64,000 nt of DNA. It comes from Mizugakiibacter sediminis. GTDB lineage: Bacteria > Pseudomonadota > Gammaproteobacteria > Xanthomonadales > Rhodanobacteraceae. Below the pieces are notes generated by a model. It was not told the DNA's origin, made no database searches, and was given only the letters and a program-made list of their open reading frames with translations. Positions within the stretch are counted from its first letter, which is position 1; each line of letters begins with the position of its first letter. Shown here piece by piece: positions 27,731 through 36,556 of the stretch. A program made the position numbers and the translations under genes. The stretch covers positions 45,273 through 109,272 of the forward strand of contig NZ_DF970243.1 of assembly GCF_000953855.2 (NCBI RefSeq), read 5' to 3'.

Positions 27731-28224
27731 ACGCGAAACACGCGCTCGACGACGCGCAGCGGCGCGCGCTGCTGGCGCATCCCGCCGGCTGGATCGCCGC
27801 CGGCTTCGGCAGCGGGCTGGCGCCGTTCGCGCAGGGCACGGCCGGATCGCTGGCGGCGCTGCTGCCGTGGTGGTTCCTGCTGCGCGAACTGCCGTGGCCG
27901 ATTTACCTCGGCGTGCTCGTGCTCACCTTCGCGCTGGGCGTGTGGGCCTGCGGCATCGCCGGCGCACGGCTCGGCGTCGACGACCATCGCGCGTTGGTCT
28001 GGGACGAGTTCGTCGGCCAGTGGCTCGCGCTGATCGCCGCGCCCGCGGGCGTGGCGTGGATGCTCGCCGGCTTCGCGCTGTTCCGCCTGTTCGACGTGTG
28101 GAAGCCGTGGCCGATCCGCGGGTTCGACCGCCGCGTCAAGGGCGGCCTCGGCGTGATGCTGGACGATCTCCTGGCCGGCGCCGCCGCCGCATTGGTGCTG
28201 CAGCTCGTCGCGCGTTTCGTCTGA
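27727..28224 (+). CDS. pgpA: Phosphatidylglycerophosphatase A
   Basis: 165 residues, ATG overlapping the thiL stop. FGSGLAPFAQGTAGSLAAL at the N-terminus, HRALVWDEFVGQWLAL with acidic residues, and FRLFDVWKPWPIRGFDRRVKGGLGVMLDDLLAG. Membrane enzyme that removes the terminal phosphate to give phosphatidylglycerol. The thiL-pgpA pair is widespread. Confidence 0.93.
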   Translation: MNAKHALDDAQRRALLAHPAGWIAAGFGSGLAPFAQGTAGSLAALLPWWFLLRELPWPIYLGVLVLTFALGVWACGIAGARLGVDDHRALVWDEFVGQWLALIAAPAGVAWMLAGFALFRLFDVWKPWPIRGFDRRVKGGLGVMLDDLLAGAAAALVLQLVARFV

Positions 28225-28231
28225 CGATCCG

Positions 28232-28864
28232 CTACAGCAGCGCGGCCACGCGCCGACGCAGCTCCGGCAGCACCTCGCGTTCGAACCACGGGTGATGGCG
28301 CAGCCAGGCCTGGTTGCGCGGACTCGGATGCGGCAGCGGCAATATCCCGTCGGCAAGATGCGTGCGCCACGCGCGCACGGTGTCGGCGAGCGCGGGACCG
28401 CGGCGTTCGCCGAGCAGGAAGGCGTGCGCGTACCGGCCGACCGCCAGCGTCAGCCGCACCTTCGTCAGCAGCGGCAGCAGGCGCGGGTGCCAGGCGGCGG
28501 CGCACTCGGGCCGCGGCGGCAGGTCGCCCGACCGGCCCTTGCCGGGATAGCAGAAGCCCACCGGCACGATGGCGATGCGGCGCGCGTCGTAGAACGTGTC
28601 GCGATCGACGCCGAGCCAGCCGCGCAGGCGGTCGCCGCTGGGATCGTTGAACGGGATGCCGGTCTCGTGCACGCGCCGGCCGGGCGCCTGGCCGACGATC
28701 AGCAGGCGCGCCGTCGCGCCGGCCTGCAGCACCGGCCGCGGACCCAGCGGCAGCTGGCGTTCGCAGAGGCGGCAGGCGCGGATCTGCGCGAGCAGGGCGT
28801 CGAGGCGGGTGGGCTTCGTGGCGTCAGAGGTCAATCTGATTTGCACCCATGCTCGGCCATTCAT
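28232..28864 (-). CDS. Uracil-DNA glycosylase superfamily protein
   Basis: About 210 residues. RACRLCERQLPLGPRPVLQ near the N-terminus, then motif A GQAPGRRVHETGIPFNDPSG, and a late LPLPHPSPRNQAW in the place of the family's HPSP/HPS motif. This subgroup differs from canonical family 4 enzymes; a CxxC near the N-terminus is present but a complete iron-sulfur set is not obvious. It may excise damaged bases, but activity cannot be inferred with confidence. Start uncertain: the ATG at 28864 sits at the edge of a dispersed repeat; TTG codons further in are possible. Confidence 0.7.
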   Translation of the reverse strand: MNGRAWVQIRLTSDATKPTRLDALLAQIRACRLCERQLPLGPRPVLQAGATARLLIVGQAPGRRVHETGIPFNDPSGDRLRGWLGVDRDTFYDARRIAIVPVGFCYPGKGRSGDLPPRPECAAAWHPRLLPLLTKVRLTLAVGRYAHAFLLGERRGPALADTVRAWRTHLADGILPLPHPSPRNQAWLRHHPWFEREVLPELRRRVAALL

Positions 28865-28866
28865 GC

Positions 28867-28991
28867 CGTTCGTGCTGAGCGTAGCTTGCGCAGCAAGCGG
28901 AGTCGAAGCACGCGTCGGCGCAGCCCATCGACGCCGGCCGTATGGGTCGCGGTTCATCCTCAGCCTGCCGAAGGGCTCGGGGCGAACGGTC
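28867..28991. repeat. Dispersed inverted-repeat element
   Basis: The two ends resemble each other in inverted orientation: CCGTTCGTGCTGAGCGTAGC on the + strand at the left, and CCGTTCGCCCCGAGCCCTTC on the - strand at the right. Internal TTCGACTCCGC and CAGGCTGAGGATGAAC motifs are familiar from intergenic repeats of many Proteobacteria. Non-coding. Confidence 0.55.
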
Positions 28992-29019
28992 ATAGGGCCG
29001 GCCGAGCATTGGGGCTGAT

Positions 29020-29082
29020 CAGGAAGGTCAAAGGCAAGCGCTGCGCCGCCGCGCTCTCGATTGATTTTCGGCCTTTGACACC
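29020..29082. repeat. Self-complementary intergenic element (copy f)
   Basis: GGTCAAAGGCAAG near 29024 and CTTTGACACC near 29073, the latter reading GGTGTCAAAGGCCGAAAATC in reverse complement from its full arm. It lies just past the stop of the leftward oxidase gene. Confidence 0.5.
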
Positions 29083-29090
29083 GCCGTCCG

Positions 29091-30458
29091 TCAAGGCAAC
29101 AGCTTGCCCGGATTGAGAATGCCCTCCGGATCGAACTGACGCTTGATCGCGCCCATCAGCGCCAGCGCGCCCGGATCCAGCGCGCGCGGCATGAACGCGC
29201 GCTTGGCGAGGCCGATGCCGTGCTCGCCGGACAGCGTGCCGTCCAGCGCGATCACCGTGTCGAACACCTCGGCGAGGCAGGGCTCGGCGCGCGCGCGCTC
29301 GGCGGCGTCGCGCGGCAGCAGGTTGACGTGCAGGTTGCCGTTGCCGGCGTGGCCGAAGCAGACGATCGGCAGCGCGAACTTTTCCGCCAGCCGCCGCGTC
29401 GCCGCCACCAGCTCCGGCACGCGGCCGACCGGCACCACCACGTCCTCGTTGATCTTGTCCGGCGACAGCGTGCGCAGCGCCGGCGACAGCGCCTTGCGCG
29501 CGGCCCACAGCGTCTTCGCCTCTTCGGCATCCGCGGCGGCGCGCAGCTCCAGCAGGCCGTCGCCGCGCGCGGCGCGCGTGACCGCGTCCACCGCGGCGTC
29601 GAGCTGGTCGGGCTCGCCGTCCACTTCGATCATCAGCAGCGCGCCTGCCTCCGGCACCGCCTCGCCGCCGTGCGCGCGCGCCAGCTTCAGCGCCTCGTCG
29701 TCGAGGAATTCCAGCGCGCACGGCGTGACCGGCTGCGCCATGATGCGCGCCACCGCGCGCGCGGCGGCGCCGACGTCGGCGAAGGTGGCGCGCAGCGTGC
29801 GCAGCGCCGACGGTTTCGGCACCAGTTTCAGCGTCGCCTCGGTGATCAGCGCCAGCGTGCCTTCGGAGCCGACCAGCAGGCGCACGAGGTCGTAGCCGGT
29901 GGCGCCCTTGGTGATCGGCGCGCCGGCGCGGAAGCTCGCGCCGTTGCCGGCCACCGCACGCAGCGCCAGCACGTTGTCGCGGCTGGCGCCGTACTTCACC
30001 GTGCGCGGGCCGCCGGCGTTGCAGGCGAGGTTGCCGCCGACCGTGCTGAACGGCGCCGAGGTGGGATCGGGCGGCCAGAAGAAGCCGTGCGGCGCCACCG
30101 CCGACTGCAGCTCGCCGTTCAGCACGCCGGGCTCGACCACGGCGAGGCGGTTGTCGGGATCGACGCGCAGGATGCGGTTCATGCGTTCGAACGACACCAC
30201 CACGCCGCCCGCGACCGGCACGCTGGCGCCGGTGGTGTTGGTGCCGCGGCCGCGCGCGGTCAGCGGCACGCGCTGCGCGCGACAGGCGCGCACCAGCGCC
30301 TCGACCTGTGCGTGTTCGGTCGGCATCACCACCGCCTCGGGCAGCGCCTCGCGCCGCGAGTTGTCGTAGGCGTAGGCGGCGCGCGTGGCGGCGTTCAGCG
30401 CGAGCGCGTCGCCGAAAATCGCGTGCAGCGTCGACGCGAAATCGGATGAGAGCGGCAT
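29091..30458 (-). CDS. FAD-linked oxidase, GlcD/D-lactate dehydrogenase type
   Basis: 455 residues. PCMH-type FAD domain with VPLTARGRGTNTTGASVP and STVGGNLACNAGGPRTVKYG, then the FAD-oxidase C-terminal domain with CFGHAGNGNLHVN and LSGEHGIGLAKR, which bind substrate and flavin. Family members oxidise D-2-hydroxy acids (D-lactate, glycolate, 2-hydroxyglutarate). No GlcE/GlcF partners are nearby, so a stand-alone D-2-hydroxyacid dehydrogenase is the likeliest role. Start at 30458 by homology. Confidence 0.87.
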   Translation of the reverse strand: MPLSSDFASTLHAIFGDALALNAATRAAYAYDNSRREALPEAVVMPTEHAQVEALVRACRAQRVPLTARGRGTNTTGASVPVAGGVVVSFERMNRILRVDPDNRLAVVEPGVLNGELQSAVAPHGFFWPPDPTSAPFSTVGGNLACNAGGPRTVKYGASRDNVLALRAVAGNGASFRAGAPITKGATGYDLVRLLVGSEGTLALITEATLKLVPKPSALRTLRATFADVGAAARAVARIMAQPVTPCALEFLDDEALKLARAHGGEAVPEAGALLMIEVDGEPDQLDAAVDAVTRAARGDGLLELRAAADAEEAKTLWAARKALSPALRTLSPDKINEDVVVPVGRVPELVAATRRLAEKFALPIVCFGHAGNGNLHVNLLPRDAAERARAEPCLAEVFDTVIALDGTLSGEHGIGLAKRAFMPRALDPGALALMGAIKRQFDPEGILNPGKLLP

Positions 30459-30490
30459 GGCGTCGAGTTTACGCTCTCCGACTCGAGTCT

Positions 30491-31075
30491 TCAGTCGGTG
30501 TACTCGAACACCTTCACCACCTTGTCGACGCCGGCGACGTTGCGCGCCACCTCGACGATGGCATCGGCCTCGGTGTGGCTGACCAGGCCCATCAGGTAGA
30601 CGGCGCGGTGCGCGGTGGTGACGTTGACGCGGGTGGGGTCGAAGCCGGGCAGGCTGGTGATGTCGAGCAGCGCGGCCTTCACGCGCGCGGTCAGCGCGTT
30701 GTCGCCGCGGCGCGCCCAGAAGCCTATCGGCTCCATCACCTCGATCTCGTCGACCAGCTTGCGCGTGCCTTCGAAGCCGGAGGCGAGCCGCACGGCGCGC
30801 GCCTTCAGTTCGGGCGTGCGCGCCTCGCCGACCAGCAGCATCACGCCGTTGAACACCACCACGCTGACGTCGTTCTGCAGCGCCAGCTCCTTGTCCTCGT
30901 TGATCGCGCTCATCGCCGAAAGCTGCAGGTTGCGATCGGACATCACCGTGCCGAAATCGCGGCGGTCGTGCACCGCGCCGGCGCCGGCCGCGGCGCCGCC
31001 GACCACCACGGCGGCGCAGCCGGCGAACAGAAACGGCAGCAGGACGGACAGCGCGAGGGCGGGCATGCGGCGCAT
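30491..31075 (-). CDS. dolP: BON-domain outer-membrane lipoprotein DolP
   Basis: About 194 residues. Lipoprotein signal ALSVLLPFLFAGCAAVV, then two BON domains (about 45-115 and 120-190), with GVMLLVGEARTPELKARA and RAVYLMGLVSHTEADAIVEVA. DolP supports outer-membrane integrity and the BAM complex. The order rsmI, lpoA, yraN, dolP matches E. coli. The ATG at 31075 has GAGG six bases upstream; an ATG at 31087, overlapping the yraN stop, is the alternative. Confidence 0.87.
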   Translation of the reverse strand: MRRMPALALSVLLPFLFAGCAAVVVGGAAAGAGAVHDRRDFGTVMSDRNLQLSAMSAINEDKELALQNDVSVVVFNGVMLLVGEARTPELKARAVRLASGFEGTRKLVDEIEVMEPIGFWARRGDNALTARVKAALLDITSLPGFDPTRVNVTTAHRAVYLMGLVSHTEADAIVEVARNVAGVDKVVKVFEYTD

Positions 31076-31083
31076 CGGGATCC

Positions 31084-31443
31084 TCATTCGGCATCGAAGG
31101 CGGCGCGTCGCCAGTCGCACGTCGGCTGCGCCGCGTCGCCGGCGAACGCTACCACATCGAAGCGGCAGGGCAGGTGCGCGAGGCGCGGATGCGCGGCGAG
31201 GAACAGCGCGGCGGCGCGCACCAGCTTCGCCCGTTTGGCCGCATCGACCGAGGCCATGCCGCCGCCGAAGCCGGTGCCGCGCCGGTAGCGCACCTCGACG
31301 AACACCAGCGTGTCGCCGTCGCGCATCACCAGATCGAGTTCGCCGTGGCGGGTGGTGAAGTTGCGCGCGACCAGCGCCAGCCCGGCCTGCGTCAGCCGGT
31401 CCAGCGCGTGCTGCTCGAAGACGCCGCCCCGTGCGCGCGTCAT
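31084..31443 (-). CDS. yraN: YraN-family (UPF0102) nuclease-like protein
   Basis: 119 residues, the usual size. The restriction-endonuclease-like core is visible: [21 protein letters not shown] with the Glu, Asp and Glu-x-Lys/Arg pattern, then [15 protein letters not shown] and CRFDVVAF. Biological role unsettled. Between lpoA and dolP, four bases from the lpoA stop. Confidence 0.9.
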   Translation of the reverse strand: MTRARGGVFEQHALDRLTQAGLALVARNFTTRHGELDLVMRDGDTLVFVEVRYRRGTGFGGGMASVDAAKRAKLVRAAALFLAAHPRLAHLPCRFDVVAFAGDAAQPTCDWRRAAFDAE

Positions 31444-31447
31444 GCGC

Positions 31448-33259
31448 TCAGGGCGACGCGGGGCCGCCGGCCGTCGGCGTCGGCGCGGCGGAGGGGGCGC
31501 CGACGTCGAGGCCGCCGCTCAGCGGCTGCGCGATGCCGTCGGCGAAGCGCGCCCAGGTCAGCGTGCGGCGCACGCGCCCGAAGCTGTCCTCGGAGAGCTG
31601 GCCGGTCGCGCCGGGCAGGTAGCTGCCGCCGTGCGTGCGCAGCCAGTCGAGGTACGGCGCCAGCGCGTAGGCATCCATGCCGAACGCGAACAGGCGCGCG
31701 CCGGCGCCGCGCGTCAGCGGCAACTGCGCGGCGATGTCGTCGCGCTTGGGCAGGCCGGGCTGCGCGTCGAACAGCCAGGGCGCGTCGCAGAACTCGACGC
31801 CGTCGAGGTCGCGGTCGAGGTTGGGCGCGTCCTCGCCCGAGTACACGTGCGAGGTGGCGAACACGGGCTGCGTCAGCTTGGCCAGCTTCAGTTGCGGCAG
31901 CAGCAGCCGCGCCTGCTGCGGACGCAGCGCGAGGAACACGCCGTCGGCCTGGGCCAGCGGCAGGGCGGCGATCTGCGCCGCGTAGTTCACCGTCTCGCTC
32001 TGCAGCGTCGCTTCGCCGACGACGCGGCCGCCGGAGCTCTGGAACTGCGCCTTGAACGCGCGCGCGGCGCGCTGCGCCCAGTCGTCGGCGGCGGCGAACA
32101 CCACGGCGTTCTTCAGGCCGCGCTCGGCGATGTGCTCGGCGGCCTGCGCGCTCTCGTTTTCCGGCAGCAGGCCGAATTCGGCGCTGCCGGGCGGCGGCAG
32201 CGAGGCGCCGTCGGGATGGTTCAGGGCCAGCACCGGCACCGGCAGCTTGGCCTGCTGGAACACCGCGGCGACGGCCTCGCGCGAGAGCGGGCCGATCACC
32301 AGCTCGGCGCCGTCGGCGGCGGCCTGCTGGTACGCGGCCACCGCCTGCGCGGGATCGCCGCCGCTGTCGTACACCTTCAGCGCGGGACGCGGCAGGCCGC
32401 TGCGCGCGGCGTCGAAATAGGCGGCGAAGAAGCCGTCGCGCACCGCGCTGGCGGCGGCGCCGAGCTGGCCGGAGGCGGGCAGCAGCAGCGCCACCGCGCG
32501 CAGCGCGCGATAGCCCTCGCGCGCGCCGGCGGCGGCGCCTTCGCCGGGCAGCACGGTGCCGACCGGATGCTCCAGCGGCGGCGGCGCGATCGCCACCGCC
32601 ACGCCCTGCCGCACCAGCGTCTGCTCCACCCACACGCGCAGCGGATCGTTCGCGGGCAGGGTGTCGTGACGGCGCTGCAGCTCGGCGGCGGGCAGCTTGC
32701 CGAGCAGGGCCACGATCTGCCGCTCGTTGCCGCTGCGGTCGAGACCGCTCAGTCCGGCGTCCATCGCCGCGCGCGTCGCCGCCGCGCCCCACGGATCGCC
32801 GGCTTCGGCCTGCGCGCGTGCGCGCAGCTCCTGGGCCCGCGGGTGCAGCGACTGCGGCAGCGTCGGCGCGGCGGCGTCGAGCAACGCCAGCGCCTGCGCC
32901 GCCTGGTTGCGGCCCAGCGCCACCTGCGCCTGCAGCAGGTCGTAGCGCGCGACTTCGTCGCCTTCGAGCCGGCGCCGCTTGATCTCGGCCAGCGCCTGCG
33001 CGGCGCGGTCCAGCGCGCCCTCCTCGCCGTAGGCCTCGGCGGCGCGCAGACGATAGTGGTCGCGCCCGGCGTAGCTCTGCGCGGCGAGCGCGAGGAACGT
33101 CTGCGCCGCCTGGTCGAACTCGCCCTGGCGGTACTGCGCCTCGGCGCGCTCGGCCTGCGCCTGCAGTTGCGGCGTCGGCGTGCCCAGCGTGGCGCAGCCG
33201 GCGAAGCACAGTGCGGCGACCACGCCCGCCGCGAACGAACGGATGATGCGCGTGTCCAT
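31448..33259 (-). CDS. lpoA: Penicillin-binding protein activator LpoA
   Basis: 603 residues. Lipoprotein signal [14 protein letters not shown], an N-terminal helical TPR-like half ([20 protein letters not shown]) and a C-terminal periplasmic-binding-protein fold starting [20 protein letters not shown], with [15 protein letters not shown] and [13 protein letters not shown]. LpoA reaches from the outer membrane to activate PBP1A. Divergent from rsmI as in E. coli. The C-terminus is Ala/Pro/Thr-rich. Confidence 0.9.
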   Translation of the reverse strand: MDTRIIRSFAAGVVAALCFAGCATLGTPTPQLQAQAERAEAQYRQGEFDQAAQTFLALAAQSYAGRDHYRLRAAEAYGEEGALDRAAQALAEIKRRRLEGDEVARYDLLQAQVALGRNQAAQALALLDAAAPTLPQSLHPRAQELRARAQAEAGDPWGAAATRAAMDAGLSGLDRSGNERQIVALLGKLPAAELQRRHDTLPANDPLRVWVEQTLVRQGVAVAIAPPPLEHPVGTVLPGEGAAAGAREGYRALRAVALLLPASGQLGAAASAVRDGFFAAYFDAARSGLPRPALKVYDSGGDPAQAVAAYQQAAADGAELVIGPLSREAVAAVFQQAKLPVPVLALNHPDGASLPPPGSAEFGLLPENESAQAAEHIAERGLKNAVVFAAADDWAQRAARAFKAQFQSSGGRVVGEATLQSETVNYAAQIAALPLAQADGVFLALRPQQARLLLPQLKLAKLTQPVFATSHVYSGEDAPNLDRDLDGVEFCDAPWLFDAQPGLPKRDDIAAQLPLTRGAGARLFAFGMDAYALAPYLDWLRTHGGSYLPGATGQLSEDSFGRVRRTLTWARFADGIAQPLSGGLDVGAPSAAPTPTAGGPASP

Positions 33260-33285
33260 GAGGTGTCCGTCCCGCGATTTGCGCG

Positions 33286-33291
33286 ATGATA
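33286..33291 (-). promoter_or_regulatory. Possible -10 of lpoA
   Basis: TATCAT read leftward, 27 bp before the lpoA ATG in the short space shared with rsmI. No clear -35. Confidence 0.3.
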
Positions 33292-33331
33292 GCCGATCGG
33301 GCCGCGCAGCCGCGGCGACGGGGAGCGCACG

Positions 33332-34168
33332 ATGCACGATGCGAAGCCGGGCACGCTGTGGGTGGTGGCGACGCCGATCGGCCATCTCGACGACCTCTCG
33401 CCGCGCGCGGTGGCCACCTTGCGCGAGGTCGCGCTGATCGCCGCCGAGGACACGCGTCACAGCCGCGCGCTGCTGGCGCGCCATGGCATCGCCACGCCGA
33501 CGACGGCGCTGCACGAGCACAACGAGCGCGAGGCGGCGGCGGCGCTGCTGGCGCGGCTGGCGGCGGGCGACTCGGTCGCGCTGATTTCCGATGCCGGCAC
33601 GCCGCTGGTCAGCGATCCCGGCTACCGGCTGGTGCGCGCGGCGCGCGCCGCCGGCATCCGCGTCTCGCCGGTGCCGGGCGCATGCGCGGCGATCGCCGCG
33701 CTCTCGGTCGCCGGTCTGCCGAGCGACCGCTTCGTGTTCGAAGGTTTCTTGCCGGCGAAGGCGCCGGCGCGCCGCACGCGGCTGGCGGAACTCGCCGCCG
33801 AGCCGCGCACGCTGGTGTTCTACGAATCCAGCCACCGCGTCGCCGAATCGCTCGCCGACATGCGCGATGCGTTCGGCGCCGCGCGCGAAGCGGTGCTGGC
33901 GCGCGAACTGACCAAGCTCTACGAGACCGTGCTGGCCGCGTCGCTGGGCGACCTCGCCGAACGCGTCGCGCGCGATCCCGACCAGCAACGCGGCGAATTC
34001 GTGCTGCTGGTCGCCGGCCGCGGCGAGGAGGCCGACGCGCGCGTCGAGGAAGGCCGCCGCGTGTTCGCCCTGCTGCGCGAGGAACTGCCGCCGGCGAAGG
34101 CGGCGAAGCTGGCCGCCGCGATCAGCGGCGCGCCGCGGCGCCTGTTGTATGGGGAGAGCGGGGAGTAG
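33332..34168 (+). CDS. rsmI: 16S rRNA (cytidine1402-2'-O)-methyltransferase
   Basis: 278 residues. Tetrapyrrole-methylase fold: LWVVATPIGHLDDLSPRA, AEDTRHSRALLARHGI, LISDAGTPLVSDPGYRLV, VPGACAAIAALSVAGLP and FYESSHRVAESL. It 2'-O-methylates C1402 together with RsmH (encoded downstream in the same window), which adds the base methyl. Its last codons form the left arm of an intergenic hairpin element. Confidence 0.95.
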   Translation: MHDAKPGTLWVVATPIGHLDDLSPRAVATLREVALIAAEDTRHSRALLARHGIATPTTALHEHNEREAAAALLARLAAGDSVALISDAGTPLVSDPGYRLVRAARAAGIRVSPVPGACAAIAALSVAGLPSDRFVFEGFLPAKAPARRTRLAELAAEPRTLVFYESSHRVAESLADMRDAFGAAREAVLARELTKLYETVLAASLGDLAERVARDPDQQRGEFVLLVAGRGEEADARVEEGRRVFALLREELPPAKAAKLAAAISGAPRRLLYGESGE

Positions 34169-34243
34169 GGGTGGCGGGTGGCGCGATTCGAAATCCGCAG
34201 CGCGCTTGCTTTCCCCCTGCTCCCTGTTCCCCGCTCCCTCCCT
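34151..34243. repeat. Self-complementary purine/pyrimidine element (copy g)
   Basis: Purine arm GGGGAGAGCGGGGAGTAGGG from 34151, overlapping the end of rsmI; pyrimidine arm with CTGTTCCCCGCTCCCTCCCT ending 34243. The second arm reads AGGGAGGGAGCGGGGAACAG in reverse complement. It ends two bases before the rnpB -10. Confidence 0.6.
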
Positions 34244-34244
34244 G

Positions 34245-34250
34245 TAAAAT
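34245..34250 (+). promoter_or_regulatory. -10 box of rnpB
   Basis: TAAAAT, seven bases before the first base of the RNase P RNA helix P1. The -35 region falls in the pyrimidine arm of the preceding element and has no consensus match. Confidence 0.6.
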
Positions 34251-34257
34251 AAGCGCC

Positions 34258-34616
34258 GGAGTCGGCCGGGCAGTCGCGCCGCGCGCAAGCGCGTCGAGGA
34301 AAGTCCGGGCTCCCTAGGGCAAGGTGCCAGGTAACACCTGGGCGGCGCGAGCCGACGGAAAGTGCAACAGAGAGCAGACCGCCGATGGCCCGCAAGGGCT
34401 CAGGCAAGGGTGAAACGGTGCGGTAAGAGCGCACCGCGCGCGGGGCCAACGCCGCGCGGCACGGCAAACCCCACCTGGAGCAAGACCGAATAGGGGAACG
34501 ATGGCGTGGCCCGCGCCGTTCCCGGGTAGGTCGCTGGAGCCGCGCGGCGACGCGCGGCCGAGAGGAATGACTGTCGCGCCGCAAGGCGTACAGGACCCGG
34601 CTTACAGGCCGACTCC
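34258..34616 (+). ncRNA. rnpB: RNase P RNA, bacterial type A
   Basis: Helix P1 is formed by 34258-34267 and 34607-34616 (10 of 10 pairs, GGAGTCGGCC with its complement). Conserved blocks are in order: GAGGAAAGTCCGGGCTCC, AGGGCAAGGTGCCAGGTAAC, GAAAGTGCAACAGAGAGCA, GGTGAAACGGTGCGGTAAGA, AAACCCCACCTGGAGCAAG, CGGGTAGGTCGCTGGAGC and GAGGAATGACTGTC. It is the catalytic RNA that matures tRNA 5' ends; the protein partner is not in the window. Confidence 0.97.
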
Positions 34617-34631
34617 ATCCCTATCGCATCG

Positions 34632-34661
34632 CCGGCACGGCGCTGGCAAGCGCCGTGCCGG
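34632..34661 (+). terminator. 12-bp hairpin after rnpB
   Basis: CCGGCACGGCGC pairs perfectly with GCGCCGTGCCGG around TGGCAA. No T-run follows, so termination strength is uncertain, but position and stability suit an rnpB terminator. Confidence 0.55.
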
Positions 34662-34803
34662 TCGCCGCGCCAGCGTCATGAGCCGCGCCGGGCCGTCCTG
34701 TCGAAATCCTTTGCTTTCAACCACCTTGGAAACCTTCCTCAGGAATGGCTGGAACCGTCGCCACGGTTTGGCCTTTCTCCTTGATCTGCAAGCGAAATTT
34801 TCC

Positions 34804-34832
34804 TTGACAGTCTCAGACCCTGAGACTATCGT
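34804..34832 (+). promoter_or_regulatory. dcw cluster promoter with an internal palindrome
   Basis: TTGACA at 34804-34809 and TATCGT at 34827-34832 with 17-bp spacing. A perfect inverted repeat, AGTCTCAG/CTGAGACT (34809-34816 and 34820-34827), lies between and touches both boxes. This is the best consensus promoter in the window, 50 bp before mraZ. Confidence 0.75.
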
Positions 34833-34865
34833 GGGTTCGAGTGTGAAATCGTGGGAATTTGTGGT
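34831..34865 (+). promoter_or_regulatory. MraZ-type operator, four boxes at 10-bp period
   Basis: GTGGG at 34831, GTGTG at 34841, GTGGG at 34851 and GTGGT at 34861, each followed by a five-base spacer. MraZ is known to repress its own operon by binding TGGG-like direct repeats with five-base spacers. The boxes start at the -10 and run through the expected start site. Confidence 0.75.
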
Positions 34866-34882
34866 AACAGGCCGCCGCCACC

Positions 34883-35329
34883 GTGTTCCAGGGTGAAACC
34901 GCTATCAGCGTCGACGACAAGGGCCGCCTGGCCATTCCGACCGCGTATCGGGATCAGGTCGCGCAGGCCTGCGGCAACCGTCTGGTGCTGACCTACAACC
35001 CGTTCGAGCAGGGCTGCCTGTGGATCTTCCCGCAGCCCGAATGGGAGCGCGTGCGCGACCAGGTGAACGCGCTGCCCAGCGTCAAGGCGGTGCACCGCGC
35101 GCTGCAGATGAAGCTGGTCGGCGCGGCGGCGCAGGTCGAGCCGGACGGCGCGGGGCGCATCCTGCTGCCAGCCAGCCAGCGCGCCGCGGCCGGCATCGAG
35201 AAGCGCGCGGTGCTGCTCGGCATGGGCAACAAGTTCGAGCTTTGGAGCGAACAGGCGCACCTCGCCAAGATCCGGCAGACGATCGGCGAGGACGAGGTCA
35301 GCGAGGACATGGCGGGCTTGAGGCTGTAG
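34883..35329 (+). CDS. mraZ: Transcriptional regulator MraZ
   Basis: 148 residues from a GTG at 34883. Two AbrB-like halves: [20 protein letters not shown] and [16 protein letters not shown], each with the DxxGR core, and [14 protein letters not shown]. It controls the dcw cluster through the boxes just upstream. First gene of a long, mostly overlapping unit running to ftsZ. Confidence 0.95.
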   Translation: MFQGETAISVDDKGRLAIPTAYRDQVAQACGNRLVLTYNPFEQGCLWIFPQPEWERVRDQVNALPSVKAVHRALQMKLVGAAAQVEPDGAGRILLPASQRAAAGIEKRAVLLGMGNKFELWSEQAHLAKIRQTIGEDEVSEDMAGLRL

Positions 35330-35336
35330 CGGATCG

Positions 35337-36287
35337 ATGAACGGGGTGGCGGCGATGGCGGGCGGAGAGCTGCGACACATCCCGGTCATGCTGGAGGAGG
35401 CGCTGGAGGGGTTGGCGGTGCGGCCGGACGGCCGCTACCTGGACGGGACGTTCGGCCGCGGCGGGCATGCGCGGGCGATCCTCGACCGGCTGGGCGCGCA
35501 CGGCCGCTTGCTGGTGATGGATCGCGATCCCGCGGCGATCGCGGCGGCGCGGCGCGATTTCGCCGGCGACGCGCGCGTCGCGATCCGCCACGGCAGTTTC
35601 GCGGACATGGCGGCGTGGGAAGCGACGGCGGAGGGGCTGGACGGCGTGTTGCTCGACCTCGGCGTGTCCTCGCCGCAACTGGACGAGGCGGCGCGCGGCT
35701 TCAGCTTCATGGCCGACGCGCCGCTCGACATGCGGATGGACCCGGGCAGCGGCGAGAGTGCGGCGGATTTCCTCGCCCGCGCGGACGAGCGCGCGATCGC
35801 CGACGTGCTCTGGCGCTACGGCGAGGAGCGGATGAGCCGGCGCATCGCGCGCGCGATCGTGGCGCAGCGCGCGAAGGCGCCGATCCGGCGCACCGGCGAG
35901 CTGGCCGATCTGGTCGCGCGCGCGGTGGGGCGGCGCGAGCCGGGCAAGCACCCGGCGACGCGCAGCTTCCAGGCGCTGCGCATCCACGTCAACGGCGAGC
36001 TCGACGCGCTGACGGAAGGTTTGCAGGCGGCGCTTGCGCGGCTGAAGCCGGGCGGGCGTCTGGTGGTGATCAGCTTCCACTCGCTGGAGGATCGCGTGGT
36101 CAAGCAGTTCATCCGGGCCGAGTCCGGGATGCGCGCGCAGACGCGCCGCGGACTGCCGCCGGCCGCGCCCGCCGCCGCGCCGCGCCTGCGCGCCGTCGGC
36201 AAGGCGCGCTTCCCCTCCGCCGCCGAGCTGGCAGCCAATCCGCGCGCCCGCTCGGCGGTGCTGCGCGTGGCGGAGCGCAGCGCATGA
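35337..36287 (+). CDS. rsmH: 16S rRNA (cytosine1402-N4)-methyltransferase
   Basis: 316 residues. [13 protein letters not shown], the SAM-binding [54 protein letters not shown] and [16 protein letters not shown] are all family marks. It methylates N4 of C1402, the partner modification to RsmI. Seven bases after mraZ; the stop overlaps ftsL (ATGA). Confidence 0.96.
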   Translation: MNGVAAMAGGELRHIPVMLEEALEGLAVRPDGRYLDGTFGRGGHARAILDRLGAHGRLLVMDRDPAAIAAARRDFAGDARVAIRHGSFADMAAWEATAEGLDGVLLDLGVSSPQLDEAARGFSFMADAPLDMRMDPGSGESAADFLARADERAIADVLWRYGEERMSRRIARAIVAQRAKAPIRRTGELADLVARAVGRREPGKHPATRSFQALRIHVNGELDALTEGLQAALARLKPGGRLVVISFHSLEDRVVKQFIRAESGMRAQTRRGLPPAAPAAAPRLRAVGKARFPSAAELAANPRARSAVLRVAERSA

Positions 36288-36556
36288 AGCTGCTCGCCGC
36301 GCTCGCCTTCGCCGCGCTGCTGGTCGCCGACCTGGTCAGCGCGATCGGCGTGGTGTGGGCGCGCCACGAGAGCCGCGTGCTGTTCGTCGAACTGACCCGC
36401 CTGCAGAACACGCGCGACGAGCTGAACGTCGACTTCGGCCGTCTCGAGCTCGAGCAGGCCACCTGGGCCGATCCCGGCCGCATCGAGCAGATGGCGCGCA
36501 GCCAGCTCGGCATGGTCAATCCGCCGCCTGAAGACGTGGAGCTGATCCAGCGATGA
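36284..36556 (+). CDS. ftsL: Cell division protein FtsL
   Basis: 90 residues. A short N-terminus, one membrane helix ([21 protein letters not shown] region), then a coiled coil ([20 protein letters not shown] and [15 protein letters not shown]). It forms the FtsQLB bridge of the divisome. Sequence conservation is low in this family; the call rests on size, topology and position between rsmH and ftsI. Confidence 0.9.
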   Translation: MKLLAALAFAALLVADLVSAIGVVWARHESRVLFVELTRLQNTRDELNVDFGRLELEQATWADPGRIEQMARSQLGMVNPPPEDVELIQR

